Assembly (NCBI RefSeq): GCF_000745835.1
Contig: NZ_JQKB01000004.1
Coordinates: 141,058 to 205,057 of the forward strand
Direction: 5' to 3'
DNA length: 64,000 nt
Source: Belnapia moabensis DSM 16746
Lineage (GTDB): Bacteria; Pseudomonadota; Alphaproteobacteria; Acetobacterales; Acetobacteraceae
Both the position numbers and the translations under genes were made by a program. The notes beneath the pieces were generated by a model. That model worked only from the letters and a program-made list of their open reading frames with translations. It ran no database searches and was not told where the DNA came from. Of the stretch, positions 26,722 through 35,168 are shown one piece after another. Within the stretch, counting starts at the first letter, position 1. Every line of letters starts with the position of its first letter.

Positions 26722-27695
26722 CGGGCGCTGCGGACCTGATCCTTACCCCCGGCCTTGGCGGCGTACATCATGGCATCGGCGGCGGCGAGGGCGGCTTCGG
26801 CCGAGTCAGGCATGGTCTCGAAGCCGACCGAGCCGATCGAGGCGGTGACGGGCCAGCCTTCCGCGGCCATGCGCCCGGCAAGCATGCGGCGGATGCGCTC
26901 GGCCAGGGCTTCGGCGCGGGCCGTGTCGCCGACGAGGACACAGAACTCATCGCCGCCAAGCCGGGCCAAGCTATCCGCCTCCCGCGTCGCGGCGCGCAGC
27001 ACCTCGGCCACGGCGCGGAGCACCGCGTCGCCGGCCGCGTGGCCGAGCCTGTCGTTGATGCCCTTGAAGCCGTCGAGGTCGCTGAAGATCAGGGTGAAGG
27101 GCCGCCGCATGGCGAGCGCCGCGTCGAGCGCCGTCATCAGCGCGGAGCGGTTGGGCAGACCCGTCAGCCCGTCTGTGACGGCCAGGGCATGCATCCGCCG
27201 CATCGCCCGGCGCAGCTCGAGCGCGGTCGAGACCGAGCGGGCGAGGCCGGAGAGGATGTCCAGCTCCTCCTCGCTGGTCTCGCGCGGGGCGTGGTCGAGC
27301 ACGCAGAGGGTCCCGAGCGCATAGCCCTCCGCGTTCACGAGCGGGATGCCGGTATAGGAGCGGAGGCCGGGATTGTCGGTGACCAAGGGGTTGTCGGCGA
27401 AGCGCGGATCGGCCCGCATGTCCTGGACCACCAGGGGCTGGTCCGGTTGCAGGATGGCATGGGCGCAGAAGGCGACGTTCCGCGGCGCCTCGGTGACGTC
27501 GAGGCCGTGCCGGGCCTTGGCCCAGATCCGCTCCGCATCGACCAGCGAGACGAGGGCGATGGGCCGGTGGGTGAGGCGGGCGGCAAGCCGGGCGATATCA
27601 TCGAACGCGGCCTCGCAGGCGGTGTCGAGCACGGCATAGGACCGCAGCGCCGCGAGGCGGCCGGCTTCGTCCGAAGGCAATGGGGCGGCTGGCAT
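26703..27695 (-). CDS. GAF-GGDEF diguanylate cyclase
   Basis: A 330-residue cytoplasmic enzyme making cyclic di-GMP. An N-terminal GAF sensor (about 20-155; RNVAFCAHAI and GIPLVNAEGYALGTLCVLD) precedes a GGDEF domain (about 165-325). The catalytic motif GGDEF is at 247-251 and the inhibitory I-site RxxD (READ, 238-241) is exactly five residues before it. An active, product-inhibited cyclase is therefore expected. There is no membrane segment or EAL domain. It diverges from the thioesterase gene across 119 bases. Confidence 0.95.
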   Translation of the reverse strand: MPAAPLPSDEAGRLAALRSYAVLDTACEAAFDDIARLAARLTHRPIALVSLVDAERIWAKARHGLDVTEAPRNVAFCAHAILQPDQPLVVQDMRADPRFADNPLVTDNPGLRSYTGIPLVNAEGYALGTLCVLDHAPRETSEEELDILSGLARSVSTALELRRAMRRMHALAVTDGLTGLPNRSALMTALDAALAMRRPFTLIFSDLDGFKGINDRLGHAAGDAVLRAVAEVLRAATREADSLARLGGDEFCVLVGDTARAEALAERIRRMLAGRMAAEGWPVTASIGSVGFETMPDSAEAALAAADAMMYAAKAGGKDQVRSARYEQAG

Positions 27696-27814
27696 GGTCC
27701 GGGCGATAATCCTGTCGTGTTCGCGGCGATACTAGCACAACCTGAAGGTGTGGTTCGTACGATTTCCAAGGGGGTGGACAAGCACCGGCTGCTCCGCCGG
27801 AATGGCAGGGCAGG

Positions 27815-28276
27815 ATGGGAGGCGACATGGCGGAGCGGCAGGTGCTGGCGGTGGTGCGGCCGGATTGGGTCGACCATTACGGCCACATGAACATGGCCTT
27901 CTACCTGGCGGTCTTCGACATGGCGACGGACCAGCTCTGGCCGGGCCTCGGCCTCGGCAAGCCCCTGCATGCGGAGGGGTTCGGCACCTTCGCTGCCGAG
28001 ACCTGGGTGAACTACGTGCGCGAGGTGCGCGAGGGCATGCCGCTCGCCTGCACCAGCGAGGTGCTGGCCTATGACGCCAAGCGGCTGATAGCGGTGCACC
28101 GGATGCACCATGCGACGGAAGGCTGGCTCGCCGCCGAGAACGAGGTGCTCTACCTCTGCATGGACCTCTCGGTGCGGCGGGTGGGGCTGTGGCCGGAGCG
28201 GGTGCTGGAGCGGTTCGCCGAAGTCTGCACCGGGGCGGCGCCACGGCGGCTGGCGCTGCGGCGCCGTGAGGGGTAG
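27815..28276 (+). CDS. Hot-dog acyl-CoA thioesterase (4HBT type)
   Basis: A 153-residue single hot-dog domain. The segment DWVDHYGHMNMAFYLAVFD resembles the active-site region of 4-hydroxybenzoyl-CoA and betainyl-CoA thioesterases, with the Asp/His environment in WVDHYGHMN. It is cytoplasmic and probably hydrolyses a small acyl-CoA. Two starts are possible: ATG 27815 or ATG 27827 (MAERQVLAVVRP); the first has the better spaced purine-rich site (GGGAGG). It is convergent with the LprI-like gene with a 12-base gap. Confidence 0.85.
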   Translation: MGGDMAERQVLAVVRPDWVDHYGHMNMAFYLAVFDMATDQLWPGLGLGKPLHAEGFGTFAAETWVNYVREVREGMPLACTSEVLAYDAKRLIAVHRMHHATEGWLAAENEVLYLCMDLSVRRVGLWPERVLERFAEVCTGAAPRRLALRRREG

Positions 28277-28288
28277 GGCGCGGCCGGG

Positions 28289-28987
28289 TCAGGCCCCGCC
28301 GCAGAGATGCTGGGAATCCGGCAGCGACCAGGAGCCCCGTGTGCGCAGGTTGGTCACGGTGTAATAGCGGCCGCGGTCATCGCCGGGCGGGCAGGCGCGC
28401 GGGATGATGGTCAGGCACATGACGACGCGGTCGCCGGGGCGGGAGGCGATGAGCGCCTCCTCCCGGTCGTAGGAGACCTGGAAGCCGCGATTGGCGAAGC
28501 TGATGCTCGTGCCGCTGTCGAAGGCGCCGGGCTTGTCGCCGTCCAGGCGTGCCGCGACCTGGGTGACCCGCGTGGTGACGCATTGGCCCGGCCGGCCGGG
28601 CAGGCCGCTGCTCTCGGGCGCGGTGCCGTCGGCCATGTCGAGGGCGTTCACCCAGTCGGGCGGGGCGATGTCGGAGCCGAAGCGCTGGTAGCCGTGCAGG
28701 CCGCCGACATAGACCGCGAGCAGGCAGCCGCGGGTGGCGCCGCAGCGTCGCCTGTCGGCCAGGATGCCGCGGGCGACGGTGGTGAGCGACGCCAGGTCCT
28801 CCTTCGGCGTGGTGGCGCGGGCCTGCGCGTAGGCGGCGCCGAGCGCGCTGTCCAGTTCGGAGAGGTGCGGATCGGCGCAGACGGCCTGCTCGTCGGGAGC
28901 GGCGGCGCGGGCGCAGTCGAAGCTGGCGGCAAGGGCGGCCGGGGCGGCGGCCAGGGGCAGCAGGGCCAGGAGGAAGGCGGGTCTCAT
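28289..28987 (-). CDS. Exported protein with LprI-like N-terminal domain
   Basis: A 232-residue protein with a Sec signal peptide (to ALA at about residue 20). The mature N-terminus, SFDCARAAAPDEQAVCADPHLSELDSALGAAY, matches the lysozyme-inhibitor LprI-like (DUF1311) domain with its two cysteines. The rest (about 100-232) holds six more cysteines and resembles nothing I recognise. It is periplasmic or surface-associated. The LprI link suggests lysozyme binding but the C-terminal half could carry the main function. Confidence 0.75.
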   Translation of the reverse strand: MRPAFLLALLPLAAAPAALAASFDCARAAAPDEQAVCADPHLSELDSALGAAYAQARATTPKEDLASLTTVARGILADRRRCGATRGCLLAVYVGGLHGYQRFGSDIAPPDWVNALDMADGTAPESSGLPGRPGQCVTTRVTQVAARLDGDKPGAFDSGTSISFANRGFQVSYDREEALIASRPGDRVVMCLTIIPRACPPGDDRGRYYTVTNLRTRGSWSLPDSQHLCGGA

Positions 28988-29040
28988 GAGCGGCTGTCTC
29001 CGGGGGTGTTGCGGGGCCTGCTGGCACTAGGCGCATGCAT

Positions 29041-29991
29041 TCAATCGATCTGCAGGTTCATGCGGCGGAGGACGGGGGCCCAGCGGGCGGCCTCCTTTTG
29101 CATGAAGGTGGCGCAGTCCTCGGGGCCGCTGCCGATGGCGAACTGGCCCTCGGCGAGGAGCCGGTCGCGGAAGCCCTGCTCCTTCAGCGCCTCCCCCGCC
29201 GCCGCGGCGAGGCGGGCGATGGCGGCGGGCGGGGTGCGGGCGGGGGCGACCAAGCCGAAATAGGTCTGCGCCACGGCCTCCGGATCCGTCTCGGCGAAGG
29301 TCGGGATGTCGGGGAAGCCAGGCATGCGGCGGTCGCCGGTCCAGCCGATGATATGGCCCTGGCCGTTGCGGTGTGTGCCGATCGCCGAGGCGCCGCCGAC
29401 CACCAGCACCTGCAGCGTGCCGGCGAGGAAGTCGTTCAGCTGCTGCGCATCGCCCCGGTAGGTCACGTCCTGCATGCGGATGCCGAGGCGCTCGGCGATC
29501 AGCACGGCGGTAATGTTGTTGAAGGAGGAGGGACCGTTAGTGCCGTAATTCAGCCGGCCGGGCTGCGCCTTCGCCAGGGCCACGAATTCCGGGATGGTCT
29601 TCGGCAGGCTGTTTTGCAGCACGAAGGCGAAGGGGAGAATGCTGAGCAGCGCGACGGGGGCGAAGTCGTCGGGCCGGTAAGGCAGGCTGCGCATCAGCAG
29701 CGGGTTCAGCGTCAGCGTGGTGCCCGAGTTGACGAGGAGGGTGGTGCCGTCGGGCGCGGCGCGGGCGACGTATTCGGCGCCGACCACGGTGGCGGCGCCG
29801 GGGCGGTTCTCGACTTGGACGGGCTGGCCGAGCAGGGGCGCCATGCGCTCGGCGAGGAGGCGGCCCATCAGGTCGGTGGAGCCGCCGGGCGGGAAGGGGA
29901 CAACGAGCGTCACCGGCCGGCCCTGGGCGAGCGCGGGCGTGGCGAGGGACGCGGCGAGGAGGCCGCGGCGGGTGATGCTGATGCCTGGCAT
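29041..29991 (-). CDS. Bug/TctC-family solute receptor with Tat-like signal
   Basis: A 316-residue tripartite tricarboxylate-type binding protein. The ATG at 29991 follows AGGAGAAT and gives MPGISITRRGLLAASLATPALAQ, a twin-arginine-like signal peptide. The mature protein begins RPVTLVVPFPPGGSTDLMGR. Ligand-loop motifs NYGTNGPSSFNNIT and VTYRGDAQQLNDFLAGTLQV are present. No TctA/B genes are near. It diverges from the crotonase gene across 110 bases, so its substrate may feed that catabolic pair. Confidence 0.92.
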   Translation of the reverse strand: MPGISITRRGLLAASLATPALAQGRPVTLVVPFPPGGSTDLMGRLLAERMAPLLGQPVQVENRPGAATVVGAEYVARAAPDGTTLLVNSGTTLTLNPLLMRSLPYRPDDFAPVALLSILPFAFVLQNSLPKTIPEFVALAKAQPGRLNYGTNGPSSFNNITAVLIAERLGIRMQDVTYRGDAQQLNDFLAGTLQVLVVGGASAIGTHRNGQGHIIGWTGDRRMPGFPDIPTFAETDPEAVAQTYFGLVAPARTPPAAIARLAAAAGEALKEQGFRDRLLAEGQFAIGSGPEDCATFMQKEAARWAPVLRRMNLQID

Positions 29992-30101
29992 GATTCTCCT
30001 CCCGGTCATTGCGGGCAGCCTTGCATGGCAGTGCCCCAATGGGGAGGTGGCGCTTGACGCGGGGCGCGGGCGCGCCTGCAATGCCCGGGAGGAGAACGAA
30101 C

Positions 30102-30851
30102 ATGTCCGAGAACATCAAGGTCTCGGTCGCCGACGGGGTCTGCACCGTGGTGATCGCGCGGCCGGAGAAGAAGAATTCGCTGACGCGGACGATGTATGCC
30201 GGGCTGGCCTCGGCCATCGAGGAAAGCTCTGCCGACCCCAAGGTGCGCTGCCTGCTGCTGACCGGCGAGGGCGAGGTCTTCTGCGCCGGGAACGACATCG
30301 GCGAGTTCCAGAACCGGGCGCCGGAAGACCCGAACGCGCCGCCGCCGAGCAAGCGCTTCTATTATGGCCTTGCGAATTACGAGAAGCCGATCGTCGCCGC
30401 CGTGCCAGGCCTCGCGATCGGCATCGGCTGCACCATGCTGATGCATTGCGACATCGTCTATGTGGCGCCGGAGGCGCGGTTCCGCATGCCCTTCGTCGAT
30501 CTCGGGCTGGTGCCGGAGCTTGGCTCCTCGATGATCGTGCCCTGGATGGTGGGGCGGCAGAAGGCGGCGGAGCTGATGCTGCTCGGCGATTTCTTCGGCG
30601 CCGAGGCAGCGCGCGAGATGGGCTTCGTCAACCGGATCGTGGACCGGGCCGAGCTGCTGCCGACCGCGCGGGCGACGGCCGCCGTGCTGGCGGCGAAGCC
30701 GCCCGAGGCGATGCGGCTGACGCGGCGGCTGCTGCGGCAGCACCATGCCATCCTGCTCGAGCGGATGGAGGAGGAGAGGAATATCCTCGCCGCGCAGCTG
30801 CAGACCGACGAGACCCAGGCCATCATGGCCAATGTGCTGAAGAAGCGCTGA
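30102..30851 (+). CDS. Crotonase-family enoyl-CoA hydratase/isomerase
   Basis: A 249-residue crotonase fold enzyme. The ATG at 30102 follows GGGAGGAGA. The oxyanion hole is formed by CAGNDIGEF (about 61-69) and VPGLAIGIGC (about 101-110). In the active-site loop FVDLGLVPELGSSM only one clear Glu (139) is present, in the LVPExGSS pattern common in delta3-delta2 enoyl-CoA isomerases rather than two-Glu hydratases, so isomerase activity is as likely. It is followed after 13 bases by the nitronate monooxygenase gene. Confidence 0.9.
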   Translation: MSENIKVSVADGVCTVVIARPEKKNSLTRTMYAGLASAIEESSADPKVRCLLLTGEGEVFCAGNDIGEFQNRAPEDPNAPPPSKRFYYGLANYEKPIVAAVPGLAIGIGCTMLMHCDIVYVAPEARFRMPFVDLGLVPELGSSMIVPWMVGRQKAAELMLLGDFFGAEAAREMGFVNRIVDRAELLPTARATAAVLAAKPPEAMRLTRRLLRQHHAILLERMEEERNILAAQLQTDETQAIMANVLKKR

Positions 30852-30864
30852 CGGGGAGCCGCGC

Positions 30865-31872
30865 ATGTCCCTCATCGACTCCCTCAAGGGCCGGCTCTCG
30901 CTGCCGCTCATCGGCTCGCCGCTCTTCATCATCTCGGTGCCCGACCTCGTCGTCGCGCAATGCACGGCGGGCGTCATCGGTGCGATGCCCTCGCTCAATG
31001 CGCGGCCGGCGGAGCAGTTCGAGGAATGGGTGATCGAGATCAAGGAACGGCTTGCGACGCATGACGCGCGGCACCCGGACCGGCCCGCGGCGCCGTTCGC
31101 GATCAACCTCATCGTGCACAAGTCGAACGACCGGCTGGAGCATGACCTGGCCGTCTGCGTGAAGCACAAGGTGCCGCTCATCATCACCTCGCTCGGCGCG
31201 CGGCCGGAGGTGAACCAGGCGGTGCATTCCTATGGCGGCTATGTGCTGCATGACGTGATCAACCAGCGCTTCGCGCATAGCGCCGTCGACAAGGGGGCGG
31301 ATGGGCTGGTGCTGGTCTGCGCCGGCGCGGGCGGACATGCGGGGGCGCTTTCGCCTTTCGGCTTCGTGCAGGAGACGCGGGCCTGGTTCGACGGACCGAT
31401 CGCGCTCTCGGGCGCCATCGCCAACGGGCGGAGCGTGCTGGCCGCCGAGGCGCTGGGCGCCGACTTCGCCTATGCGGGCAGCGCCTTCATCGCCACCAAG
31501 GAGGCGCGGGCGCAGCCGGAGCAGCAGCAGATGATGCTGGAGTGCGGGGCGGAGGACATCATCTACACCAATCTCATCACCGGCGTGCACGGCAACTACA
31601 TGAAGCCGAGCCTGCTCCGTGCGGGGCTCGACCCGGACAACCTGCCGGAGAGCGACCCGAGCAAGATGGATTTCAGTTCCGACCGGAAGAAGCGTTGGAA
31701 GGACATCTGGGGCGCCGGGCAGGGAATCGGCGCGGTGAAGGCGGTGGAGCCGGCGGGCGATGTGGTGGCGCGCTGGCGGCGGGAGTATCACGCGGCGAGG
31801 GCACGGCTGGGGGCCGGACGCCCGCTGGTAAATCCGGCCTGGGAGGCCGTGATGGAGGCGGCGGCCGAGTAG
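30865..31872 (+). CDS. Nitronate monooxygenase-family FMN enzyme
   Basis: A 335-residue TIM-barrel flavoprotein (2-nitropropane dioxygenase/enoyl reductase II family). Seen are the N-terminal LPLIGSPLFIISVPDLVVAQ, the FMN phosphate loop GLVLVCAGAGGHAG, ALSGAIANGRSVLAAEALGADFAYAGSAF, and DIIYTNLITGVHGNYMKPSL. Family members oxidise alkyl nitronates; several are quinone reductases instead. It is cotranscribed with the crotonase gene, which suggests a role in acyl-CoA or nitro-compound degradation. Convergent with the EmrB-like gene. Confidence 0.9.
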   Translation: MSLIDSLKGRLSLPLIGSPLFIISVPDLVVAQCTAGVIGAMPSLNARPAEQFEEWVIEIKERLATHDARHPDRPAAPFAINLIVHKSNDRLEHDLAVCVKHKVPLIITSLGARPEVNQAVHSYGGYVLHDVINQRFAHSAVDKGADGLVLVCAGAGGHAGALSPFGFVQETRAWFDGPIALSGAIANGRSVLAAEALGADFAYAGSAFIATKEARAQPEQQQMMLECGAEDIIYTNLITGVHGNYMKPSLLRAGLDPDNLPESDPSKMDFSSDRKKRWKDIWGAGQGIGAVKAVEPAGDVVARWRREYHAARARLGAGRPLVNPAWEAVMEAAAE

Positions 31873-31890
31873 GCCGCCACCCGCCATGCG

Positions 31891-33420
31891 TCAGTCCATC
31901 GCCGCATGCGCCGGATCGGGCGCGGTGGCCTTGGGCGGGCGCTTCATCAGCGGCAGCAGGAGGAGCATCGACAGCGCCAGGATCATCAGCAGCCAGTAGT
32001 CGTCGGCATAGGCGATGATGCTGGCCTGGCGCGTGATCTCCTGGTTCAGCAGCGCGGCGCCGGGGATGGTGGAGGGGTCCCACCAGCGGTGGATCGCCGG
32101 GATGTCGAAGACCCGGTTCAGCGGCGTGACATGCATCGCCAGGTCCGCATGCACGACCTGGGTGTTGCGCGTCAGCATCGCCGCCATCGCCGAGATGCCG
32201 ATGGCGCTGCCGAGGTTGCGCAGCAGGCTGATGAGCGAGGTGCCGTCGGTGCGCAGCGCCGGGTCAAGCGTCGCGAAGGCGACGAGGTTCAGCGGGATGA
32301 AGACGAAGCCGAGGCCGACGCCCTGTAGGATGGTCGCGGTCACCAGCGTGCGCATCGAGACGTCGGGCGTCCAGCCGGTCATCTCCCAGAGCGTCCAGGC
32401 AAGGATCAGCACGCCGATCGCCATCACCTTGCGCGGATCGAAGCGGCTGGCGAGGCGGCCGGCGATGAACATGGCAGCCATGGTGCCGAGGCCGCGCGGG
32501 GCCATGGCGAGGCCGGCGGTGAAGACGGGGTAGTTGCCGAGCGTCTGGAGGTAGGGCGCGAGTAGAGCAGAGGTGGCGAAGAGGATGACGCCGACCGCGA
32601 ACATGATGCCGAGCCCGGCGGCGAAGTTGCGGTCGCGGAAGATGCGCGGCGGGATGAAGGGCTGCTCGGCCGTCGCCATGTGGACGAGGAAGAGGTAGAG
32701 GCCGAGACCGGCGAGCACGGCTTCCACAATGATCTCGGTGGAGCCGAACCAGTTCAGCAGCTCGCCGCGGTCGAGCATGATCTGCAGCGCGCCGACGCCG
32801 AGGGCGAGCACGCCGAAGCCGAACCAGTCGAAGCGGCGGCCGGACTGCGCCTCGCCTTTCGGCAGGAAGAAGAGCAGGCCGAGCAGAGCGAGGATGCCGA
32901 AGGGCAGGTTGACGTAGAAGACCCAGCGCCAGTTGAGGTTCTCGGTCAGGTAGCCGCCGAGCGTGGGGCCGAGGATCGGGCCGACCATCACGCCCATGCC
33001 CCAGATCGCCATGGCGGAGCCACGCTGCTCCGGCGGGTAGATGTCGAGCATGGTCGATTGGCTGAGCGGCACCAGCGCGGCGCCGAAGGCGCCTTGCAGC
33101 AGGCGGAAGATCACCATCTGGTCGAGCGACTGCGCCGCGCCGCAGGCGACGGAGGCGAGGGTGAAGCCGCCGACCGAGGCGAGGAAGACCGCGCGCCGGC
33201 CGAAGCGGGTGACGAGGAAGCCGACCGGCGCGGTCAGGATGGCGGCCGCGGTGATGTAGCTGGTCAGCACCCAGGTGATCTGGTCGGAGGTCGCCGCCAG
33301 GCCGCCCTGCATGTAGGGCAGGGCGACATTGGCGATGGTGCCGTCCAGCGCCTGCATCAGCGTCGCCACCATGGCGCAGACGGTGATGATGCCGCGATGC
33401 GGCACCGCTTGCTCGCTCAT
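31891..33420 (-). CDS. DHA2-family MFS exporter (EmrB/QacA type)
   Basis: A 509-residue 14-TM proton-driven exporter. Motif A region VTRFGRRAVFLASVGGFTL and motif C-like GVMVGPILGPTLGGYLTENLNWRWVFYVNLPFG are diagnostic of DHA2 drug pumps. It is the third gene of the marR-emrA-emrB unit, 122 bases after emrA; a strong hairpin lies in that gap. With the EmrA-like adaptor and an outer-membrane TolC (not in the window) it would form a tripartite efflux pump. Confidence 0.95.
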   Translation of the reverse strand: MSEQAVPHRGIITVCAMVATLMQALDGTIANVALPYMQGGLAATSDQITWVLTSYITAAAILTAPVGFLVTRFGRRAVFLASVGGFTLASVACGAAQSLDQMVIFRLLQGAFGAALVPLSQSTMLDIYPPEQRGSAMAIWGMGVMVGPILGPTLGGYLTENLNWRWVFYVNLPFGILALLGLLFFLPKGEAQSGRRFDWFGFGVLALGVGALQIMLDRGELLNWFGSTEIIVEAVLAGLGLYLFLVHMATAEQPFIPPRIFRDRNFAAGLGIMFAVGVILFATSALLAPYLQTLGNYPVFTAGLAMAPRGLGTMAAMFIAGRLASRFDPRKVMAIGVLILAWTLWEMTGWTPDVSMRTLVTATILQGVGLGFVFIPLNLVAFATLDPALRTDGTSLISLLRNLGSAIGISAMAAMLTRNTQVVHADLAMHVTPLNRVFDIPAIHRWWDPSTIPGAALLNQEITRQASIIAYADDYWLLMILALSMLLLLPLMKRPPKATAPDPAHAAMD

Positions 33421-33444
33421 TGTCTGTTCCTGCCCTGGCCGGTG

Positions 33445-33471
33445 CCGTTCCGCGGCGTTGCCGCGGAATGG
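33445..33471 (-). repeat. Strong hairpin in the emrA-emrB gap
   Basis: An 11-bp stem (33445-33455 with 33461-33471, one G-T pair) closes a 5-base loop. Lacking a T-run, it may be an mRNA-processing or partial terminator element lowering pump relative to adaptor. Confidence 0.4.
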
Positions 33472-33542
33472 GTGCCGAAGTCTCGGGCGTGAGTGGAAAT
33501 CCGGGGCCTCCGCGGCGCCGCGCAGCGGTGTCGTGGGGAGAA

Positions 33543-34631
33543 CTAAAAGATGTCGGAGAGATGCCGCTCGTGGCCGGTGTTGATGGAGACGACGGCGCTC
33601 ATCCCCGAGCGCAGCGGCGGCGCATCGGCCGGTTGCTCGACGCGGATGCGGACCGGGATGCGCTGCACCACCTTCACCCAGTTGCCGGAGGCGTTCTGCG
33701 CCGGCAGCACGCTGAAGGTGGAGCCGGAGGCGGGGCTGATGCTCTCGACCACCGCCTTCCAGGTGATGCCGGGATAGGTGTCGATGGTGACGGTCGCGGC
33801 GTCGCCTGGCTTCACATGGGTGAGGTCGGTCTCCTTCGGCAGCGCATCCACCCAGACATGGTCGGAGGAGACGAGGGCGAAGGCGGGCGAGGCGGCGGCG
33901 AGGTACTGGCCGGGCTGGAGGGTGGAGACCTGCGTCACGGTGCCGGCGAAGGGGGCGCGGAGCGTGGTGTGGTCGAGCTGGCGCTGCGCCTCTGCGAGCC
34001 TGGCTGCGGCCTCGAGGTAGTCGGGGTGCTGCTCGACCGGCTGGTCCGGCTTGCCGCCGAGCTTCGCCAGTTGGACGCGGGCCTGGGCGCGGAGCGATTC
34101 GAGCTGCTGCTGCGACTGCTGCAGGCCGTAGCGTGCCTGGTCGTAGGCGGAGCGGGTGACGGCGCCGCTGTTCACGATCTGCGCGGCGCGGTCGTAGGTG
34201 GCCTGGGCCAACGAGACAGCGGCTTCCTGCGCCGCGGCGTCGCGCAGCAGGCGCTGGTAGTCCGCCTGCATGGCCTCGAGGTTCAGCGAGGTCTGCTGGA
34301 GCCGGGCGCGCGCCTGGTCGAGGGCGTGGCGGAAGGGGGCGTCGTCGAGCTGGACCAGGACCTGGCCGGCGGCAACGGTGTCGCCCTCATGCACAGCGAT
34401 GCGCCGGACGATGCCGGAGACGTCGGTCGCCAGCATCAGCCGGTCGGCCTGGACATAGGCGTCGTCGGTGCCGGCATAGCGGCCGCCATTCAGCCAGAAC
34501 AGGCCGGAGCCGGCGGCGACGGCGAGGACGCCGCCGAGCATCAGCGCCGGGCGCAGCCAGCGGCGGCGCTTCGGCCGGGCGGAGGCGGCCTCGGTCTGGG
34601 GCATTTCGGCGCGGATCGAACCTTCGGGCAT
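33543..34631 (-). CDS. HlyD/EmrA-family periplasmic adaptor
   Basis: A 362-residue membrane fusion protein. One N-terminal TM (LRPALMLGGVLAVAAGSGLFWL, about 27-48) is followed by a biotinyl-lipoyl segment (VRRIAVHEGDTVAAGQVLVQLDD), a long alpha-hairpin coiled coil (about 105-215) and a beta-barrel ending QPGQYLAAASPAFALVSSDHVWVDA. It is ten bases after marR and upstream of the EmrB-like exporter, which it should link to an outer-membrane channel. Confidence 0.95.
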   Translation of the reverse strand: MPEGSIRAEMPQTEAASARPKRRRWLRPALMLGGVLAVAAGSGLFWLNGGRYAGTDDAYVQADRLMLATDVSGIVRRIAVHEGDTVAAGQVLVQLDDAPFRHALDQARARLQQTSLNLEAMQADYQRLLRDAAAQEAAVSLAQATYDRAAQIVNSGAVTRSAYDQARYGLQQSQQQLESLRAQARVQLAKLGGKPDQPVEQHPDYLEAAARLAEAQRQLDHTTLRAPFAGTVTQVSTLQPGQYLAAASPAFALVSSDHVWVDALPKETDLTHVKPGDAATVTIDTYPGITWKAVVESISPASGSTFSVLPAQNASGNWVKVVQRIPVRIRVEQPADAPPLRSGMSAVVSINTGHERHLSDIF

Positions 34632-34641
34632 GGGACCACTC

Positions 34642-35097
34642 TCAGGCAGCGAAGTCGGCGTCAGTCTCGCCGGCCAGCAGGTTGGACTTCATCAGCAGCA
34701 GGGCGTCGCGTAGCGCCACGCGTTGCGCCTCGGGCAGGTTGCGCGTCGTGGTGGCGTCGAAGGCGGCCTTGGCCTCGTCGATCTCGGCCAGCACGGGCGC
34801 GGCCTCGGGCCGCAGGTGGAGACGCCACACGCGGCGGTCCGCTGGGTCGGCGCGGCGCTCGATCAGGTTGCGGGCGGCGAGGCGGTCGACCAGGCGGCCG
34901 ACGGTGATGGGCTCGACCTCCAGCAGCTCGGCCAGCTCGCGCTGGGTGAGGCCGTCATGCCGGCGGAGGCGGACCAGGATGACCCATTGGGCGCGAGTCA
35001 TGCCATGCGCGCGGGCGACGCGGTCCGCCATGGTGCGGATGAGCCGCGCCACATCGGTCAGCAGCAGGAGAAGGTCGTCATTCGGCGGGATGATCAC
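34642..35097 (-). CDS. MarR-family repressor of the efflux operon
   Basis: A winged-HTH repressor of about 151 residues. The DNA-binding part reads GLTQRELAELLEVEPITVGRLVDRLAARNLIERRADPADRR, with the wing Asp/Arg pair. I chose GTG 35097 (VIIPPNDDLLLLL): the longer ATG at 35133 lies upstream of a good -10 (TATAAT, 35125-35120), so it would not be transcribed. It heads the marR-emrA-emrB operon and probably autoregulates by binding the AT-rich dyad over its own promoter. Confidence 0.88.
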   Translation of the reverse strand: MIIPPNDDLLLLLTDVARLIRTMADRVARAHGMTRAQWVILVRLRRHDGLTQRELAELLEVEPITVGRLVDRLAARNLIERRADPADRRVWRLHLRPEAAPVLAEIDEAKAAFDATTTRNLPEAQRVALRDALLLMKSNLLAGETDADFAA

Positions 35098-35107
35098 GCA
35101 GGTGAAT

Positions 35108-35125
35108 ATAAGCTGCGTTATTATA
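35108..35125 (-). promoter_or_regulatory. Promoter/operator of marR-emrAB
   Basis: The reverse strand carries a perfect TATAAT (35125-35120). Overlapping it is the dyad ATAA-gctgcg-TTAT (35108-35121), in a strikingly AT-rich island. The -35 is weak (TGATCG). The arrangement is classic for a MarR repressor covering its own -10. Confidence 0.5.
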
Positions 35126-35168
35126 AGCCGCATCGGGGCCGACGATCACGTCGCTGCGACTCATGGCA

